The notes under the pieces were generated by a model. It was not told the DNA's origin. It made no database searches and saw only the letters and a list, made by a program, of their open reading frames with translations. From positions 1 to 5,433 of the forward strand of contig JALRKU010000462.1 of NCBI GenBank assembly GCA_023254755.1: a stretch of 5,433 nucleotides of DNA, read 5' to 3'. Position numbers and translations under genes: made by a program. This document shows, piece after piece, positions 5,431 to 5,433 of this stretch (positions are counted from its first letter, which is position 1; each line of letters starts with the position of its first letter). This DNA comes from Aeromicrobium sp. GTDB lineage: Bacteria; Actinomycetota; Actinomycetes; Propionibacteriales; Nocardioidaceae.

Positions 5431-5433
5431 GCA

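Overview
The window is very GC-rich and densely packed. It uses GTG/TTG starts and stop-start overlaps freely, and it carries a DUF3073 gene (a family I know from Actinobacteria) and a Streptomyces-type valine dehydrogenase. All of this points to a chromosomal segment of an actinobacterium. A Nocardioidaceae-like host (Nocardioides/Aeromicrobium) is a guess from style only. No RNA genes, insertion sequences, CRISPR array or phage genes were seen.

Left region (1-1996): the 5' part of a membrane fatty-acid hydroxylase/sterol desaturase-family gene runs leftward off the window. It is divergent from a TetR-family regulator followed by a short-chain dehydrogenase that overlaps it by 4 bp. The 78-bp divergent gap holds a nested inverted repeat with a single dyad centre at base 533. 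It overlaps the predicted -35 of the regulator gene and the predicted -10 of the hydroxylase gene. This looks like a self-contained, TetR-controlled lipid or steroid oxidation module.

Middle region (2014-4513): a six-helix membrane class III nucleotide cyclase follows 17 bp after the dehydrogenase and probably has its own leaderless promoter. Both of its purine-selecting positions are non-canonical (Glu and Ala), so whether it makes cAMP, cGMP or something else is open. Next is vdh, a branched-chain amino acid dehydrogenase with all expected catalytic and NAD-binding residues.

Right region (4514-5433): two small leftward genes converge on vdh. The first in transcription order is a 58-residue DUF3073 protein. 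It is translationally coupled through a TTGA overlap to a 195-residue free-standing GyrB/ParE-like GHKL ATPase domain, which has lost the Mg-binding Asn and the middle glycine of the glycine loop. From memory, DUF3073 lies next to purM in mycobacteria and between purM and vdh in Streptomyces, so purine biosynthesis genes may lie beyond the right edge. The convergent gap carries two tandem repeats with codon-multiple periods (21 bp and 15 bp). The 15-bp repeat runs into the 3' end of the GHKL gene, and that gene's amber stop replaces a repeated CAG codon.

Most notable points: the concentric operator, two leaderless starts with identical geometry, the cyclase with altered purine-recognition residues, the degenerate GyrB-like ATPase coupled to DUF3073, and the stop codon inside a coding repeat.
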